This document shows positions 6,901-7,714 of a stretch of DNA of 7,714 nucleotides, one piece after another. Source of the stretch: Synergistaceae bacterium (GTDB taxonomy: Bacteria; Synergistota; Synergistia; Synergistales; Synergistaceae); the NCBI GenBank assembly GCA_031274115.1, contig JAISQP010000012.1, positions 1 to 7,714 of the forward strand, given 5' to 3'. Position 1 is the first letter of the stretch. Each line of letters begins with the position of its first letter. The notes beneath the pieces are model-generated. The model saw only the letters and a program-made list of their open reading frames with translations, did not search any database and was not told the DNA's origin. The translations under genes and the position numbers were made by a program.

Positions 6901-7544
6901 CCGAATGCCTGCACCAGCTCGGCATAATCAGGACGAACAGCTTCCATTCATGCACGGCAAAGGACCTCATAGGCCAATACGTGGGCGAGACCGACAAAAA
7001 GACTTGGAACCTGCTGAAGAAATCGGCGAACGGCGCGCTTTTCATAGACGAGGCGTACAGCCTCTCCTATGCCGGGGAAAGCACCGGAAGCAGCTTCAAG
7101 AAGGAAGCCGTGGAGCAGATCATAGCGTTCATGGACGACCCGGAGAACAGAAAGCGCTGCTGCATAATCTTCGCTGGGTACCCAGCGGACATGCAGGGGC
7201 TTTACAGGTCGAACGCCGGCATGCGCTCGCGCGTCGAGGAGGTGCGCTTCCTCGACTACACAGCCGAGGAGACGTACGAAATATTCGCCCTATTCTGCCG
7301 CAGGAACGGATACGCCGTCGCGGACGGCGTGCGGGAACGCTGCACGGCCGGGTTCGAAAAGCTCAAAAAACTGGAGTATTTCGCAAACGGGCGCACCGCG
7401 CGCACGATATTCGAGCGGACCGCCTCGCGCATGAAGCAAAGGGTGATCAGGTCCGCCAATCTCCCCGGCGAGCTTAAAAAAACCATCCTCCCCGAAGACC
7501 TCCTGAGCGACGAGGAGATGGCATCCGAAGTAGGCGTCTTTTAA
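3993..7544 (+). CDS. Multi-module AAA+ ATPase of the CbbX/SpoVK type (three P-loop modules plus a degenerate N-terminal one)
   Basis: This is an 1183-residue protein with three tandem CbbX/SpoVK-like AAA+ modules. Module A has Walker A GNPGVGKT at 401-408, pore-loop Tyr441 (YVG), Walker B VLFIDD at 460-465, sensor region AGY at 503-505, arginine-finger motif NAGLRSR at 516-522 and sensor 2 GNAR at 584-587. Module B has GNPGTGKT at 681-688, Tyr722, VLYIDE at 742-747, GMY at 780-782, NAGLSRR at 793-799 and GNAG at 852-855. Module C has GGPGTGKS at 956-963, Tyr996, ALFIDE at 1015-1020, AGY at 1061-1063, NAGMRSR at 1074-1080 and a sensor 2 region NGRTAR at 1132-1137. B and C each open with a family-typical linker (DDIYEELDGYVGL, 631-643; DDIMGELNEQIGL, 908-920). 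Residues 1-330 resemble a P-loop-less AAA+ fold split by a disordered insert (75-128). The lysines of successive Walker A motifs are 280 and 275 residues apart. The family remodels or disassembles protein complexes by threading. CbbX itself has one module and acts on Rubisco, so that name should not be transferred. There are no membrane segments, so it is cytoplasmic. It is the last gene of the operon. Confidence 0.95.
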   Translation: MPSIFENASLNKIFMIYGNLDDMFITPDLQSQGFRPFLNSYLKSLGYEQIVYYSGAKNVGKFVLDDESAMIAINRNKTPARRQAQAENGSAPRRRRILNPAANRAVAEPDQGAPAEGEPQGDGKNQLVYSQPKITPFEFLDDARVMMGSGDRKSAVVFTFMQDFLTESGPMQPYLELVSHLWDEYNSSSNENICVFLAPRLTCSDISRMFDRIQNGDTLKNKFFNQNGTVNRSACIEISLPNLDEIGYMLERLRIVGDGGRRLSFARSQKHRIARAMMFLSREADRSERGLGSLKAIHSAVRSFMARSDSDPVPITEECVRGIYSRYKSADEPDPLEKLRDTRGWEAVYKRINEILKDCEIKGLGAARGEKIRRQSAANERLDPPADDGRRYPIPHFVLHGNPGVGKTTVARLIGRIFYDAGILKKGITVEAKRDDLVDAYVGGTAIKTSECVMSAQEGVLFIDDAYSLLDEGSEHNYPKEAIDTLVPIMTNPDRYRFCMIMAGYPEPMDRLLAMNAGLRSRFNAANILTIEDYRPDLLREIFADACQKKGFRFQGSGEGEENPLDLDTFFTNMYNQRNRADFGNARDVIALAGEAMLQSSVRDPASRCIVRSDFGEAQKYFERRGASSIDDIYEELDGYVGLDFVKEIFKNVRLEILDARECARRGVPVEQYPDHYVFAGNPGTGKTTVGRLIGKFYHMMEVLGGEETLFADASEITGSHYGDSKDKVLRLIQSAIDRNCVLYIDEAYQIIDSGYASETIGAMMTRMTENAADFKMIFGMYSNRVEEFLALNAGLSRRLRVINFPDYNPEQLLEIFSRSVKAQGCTVTDEARDRVRSVFMRMYDVRTESFGNAGEVKKLLADMKRSRLARTEAMNPQDPLKYEYALSDIPPSALALVENLANPRSFDDIMGELNEQIGLSELKDVIMRKRDELLYARSVGEGTDGILPGYYFFVGGPGTGKSTSARLFAECLHQLGIIRTNSFHSCTAKDLIGQYVGETDKKTWNLLKKSANGALFIDEAYSLSYAGESTGSSFKKEAVEQIIAFMDDPENRKRCCIIFAGYPADMQGLYRSNAGMRSRVEEVRFLDYTAEETYEIFALFCRRNGYAVADGVRERCTAGFEKLKKLEYFANGRTARTIFERTASRMKQRVIRSANLPGELKKTILPEDLLSDEEMASEVGVF

Positions 7545-7550
7545 AACGGG

Positions 7551-7596
7551 CGCGGCGCATCGAGCCACCCCGCTAGAAGGGACTCGACGCGCCGCG
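7551..7596. terminator. Convergent-gene hairpin, probable intrinsic terminator
   Basis: CGCGGCGC (7551-7558) pairs perfectly with GCGCCGCG (7589-7596). After one mismatch, five more pairs follow (TCGAG 7560-7564 with CTCGA 7583-7587). A further CCC/GGG pair (7569-7571 with 7579-7581) can close the apex. It lies between the stop codons of two converging genes (7544 and 7615). On the leftward strand it is followed within a few bases by a short T run (TTTT of the complement of 7541-7546), so it fits best as the terminator of the leftward gene. Rightward it lacks an immediate T run, with only a T-rich TTATTTCTTCTT from 7615. Bidirectional use is likely but not certain. Confidence 0.6.
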
Positions 7597-7614
7597 ATGA
7601 AAACCGCAGCTAGC

Positions 7615-7714
7615 TTATTTCTTCTTCCTCGTGGCCACGAACAACCCGGCTAAGGCGAGCAGAGCCGCGCCAAACCCTGCGTCGCACCCGCCACTGCCAC
7701 TGCCGCCACTGCCG
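7615..7714 (-). CDS. C-terminus of a surface or exported protein with a Synergist-CTERM-like sorting tail (partial)
   Basis: Read leftward from the window edge, this frame gives 32 residues and a TAA (complement of 7615-7617). They are a Gly/Ser linker (GSGGSGSGG), then CDAGFGAALLALAGLFVA, then TRKKK. The order is a low-complexity spacer, a Gly-Cys-x-Ala-Gly motif, one hydrophobic helix and a basic tail. It is the usual layout of C-terminal sorting signals (the PEP-CTERM and GlyGly-CTERM type) and most like the Synergist-CTERM domain found in Synergistota. Proteins with such tails are exported, and the tail is thought to be processed and anchored at the envelope. The body of the protein lies outside the window, so its function is unknown. 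It is convergent with the ATPase operon and need not be functionally linked to it. Confidence 0.75.
   Translation of the reverse strand, partial: GSGGSGSGGCDAGFGAALLALAGLFVATRKKK
7690..7713 (-). repeat. Short Gly/Ser-coding low-complexity repeat
   Basis: Imperfect iterations of GGC and AGT (GCC and ACT on the given strand) encode the GSGGSGSG linker just before the sorting tail of the leftward gene. Such tracts can change length by slippage. Here they act as a flexible spacer. The repeat continues to the window edge, so its full length cannot be seen. Confidence 0.6.

Noticed and set aside
3993..7544. Rubisco activase CbbX
   Set aside because: The modules belong to the same broad family, but CbbX is a single-module protein of about 300 residues beside Rubisco genes. 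This one is 1183 residues with three P-loop modules and no Rubisco nearby.
3993..7544. Clp/ClpV-type disaggregase or type VI secretion ATPase
   Set aside because: Those have two differing AAA+ domains with a middle coiled coil in the chain. Here all three modules share the CbbX/SpoVK pattern (YVG pore loop, FIDEAY, NAG.RSR), and no secretion-sheath genes are visible.
1..7714. CRISPR array, tRNA, rRNA, insertion sequence or attachment site
   Set aside because: No spaced direct repeats, no cloverleaf or CCA-ended tRNA pattern, no transposase motif and no terminal inverted repeats were seen. Coding sequence fills the window except 70 bases at 7545-7614.

Overview
The window is a high-GC bacterial region. 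It is read almost entirely rightward as one tightly packed operon fragment (about 1-7544), followed by a convergent, partial leftward gene (7615-7714). The best clue to the host is that leftward gene. Its last 32 residues are a Gly/Ser linker, then GGCDAGFGAA, a hydrophobic stretch, then RKKK. That looks like the C-terminal sorting signal known from Synergistota (Synergist-CTERM). Frequent ATA (Ile) and AGG (Arg) codons in GC-rich genes fit such a host, but the assignment is an inference.

Layout, left to right. (1) The last 35 codons of an unrecognised gene, whose stop overlaps the next start as ATGA. (2) A 282-residue protein (105-953) with an apparently beta-rich N-terminal half and a coiled-coil C-terminal half. 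(3) A 487-residue soluble protein (982-2445) with a long N-terminal coiled coil, a conserved helical middle and an alpha/beta-looking C-terminal part. (4) A 505-residue protein (2469-3986) with an N-terminal membrane segment, a coiled coil, and a middle and C-terminal part that seem distantly related to protein 3. (5) A 1183-residue ATPase (3993-7544) with three consecutive CbbX/SpoVK-type AAA+ modules and, before them, what looks like a fourth AAA+-like module without a P-loop. (6) A 70-base convergent intergenic region with a strong hairpin. (7) The 3' end of the leftward surface-protein gene.

The rightward genes are 28, 23 and 6 bases apart with no visible promoter or terminator between them, so they are probably one transcript and one functional unit. 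The working model, which is inference only, is a multi-module AAA+ remodelling machine working with a soluble/membrane-anchored pair of related coiled-coil proteins and a third coiled-coil partner. No nuclease, protease, transposase, kinase or metabolic enzyme is visible, and no Rubisco gene, so the substrate is unknown. I do not recognise this gene set as a described system. It could serve envelope or protein-complex remodelling, or conceivably defence, but the sequence alone does not decide.
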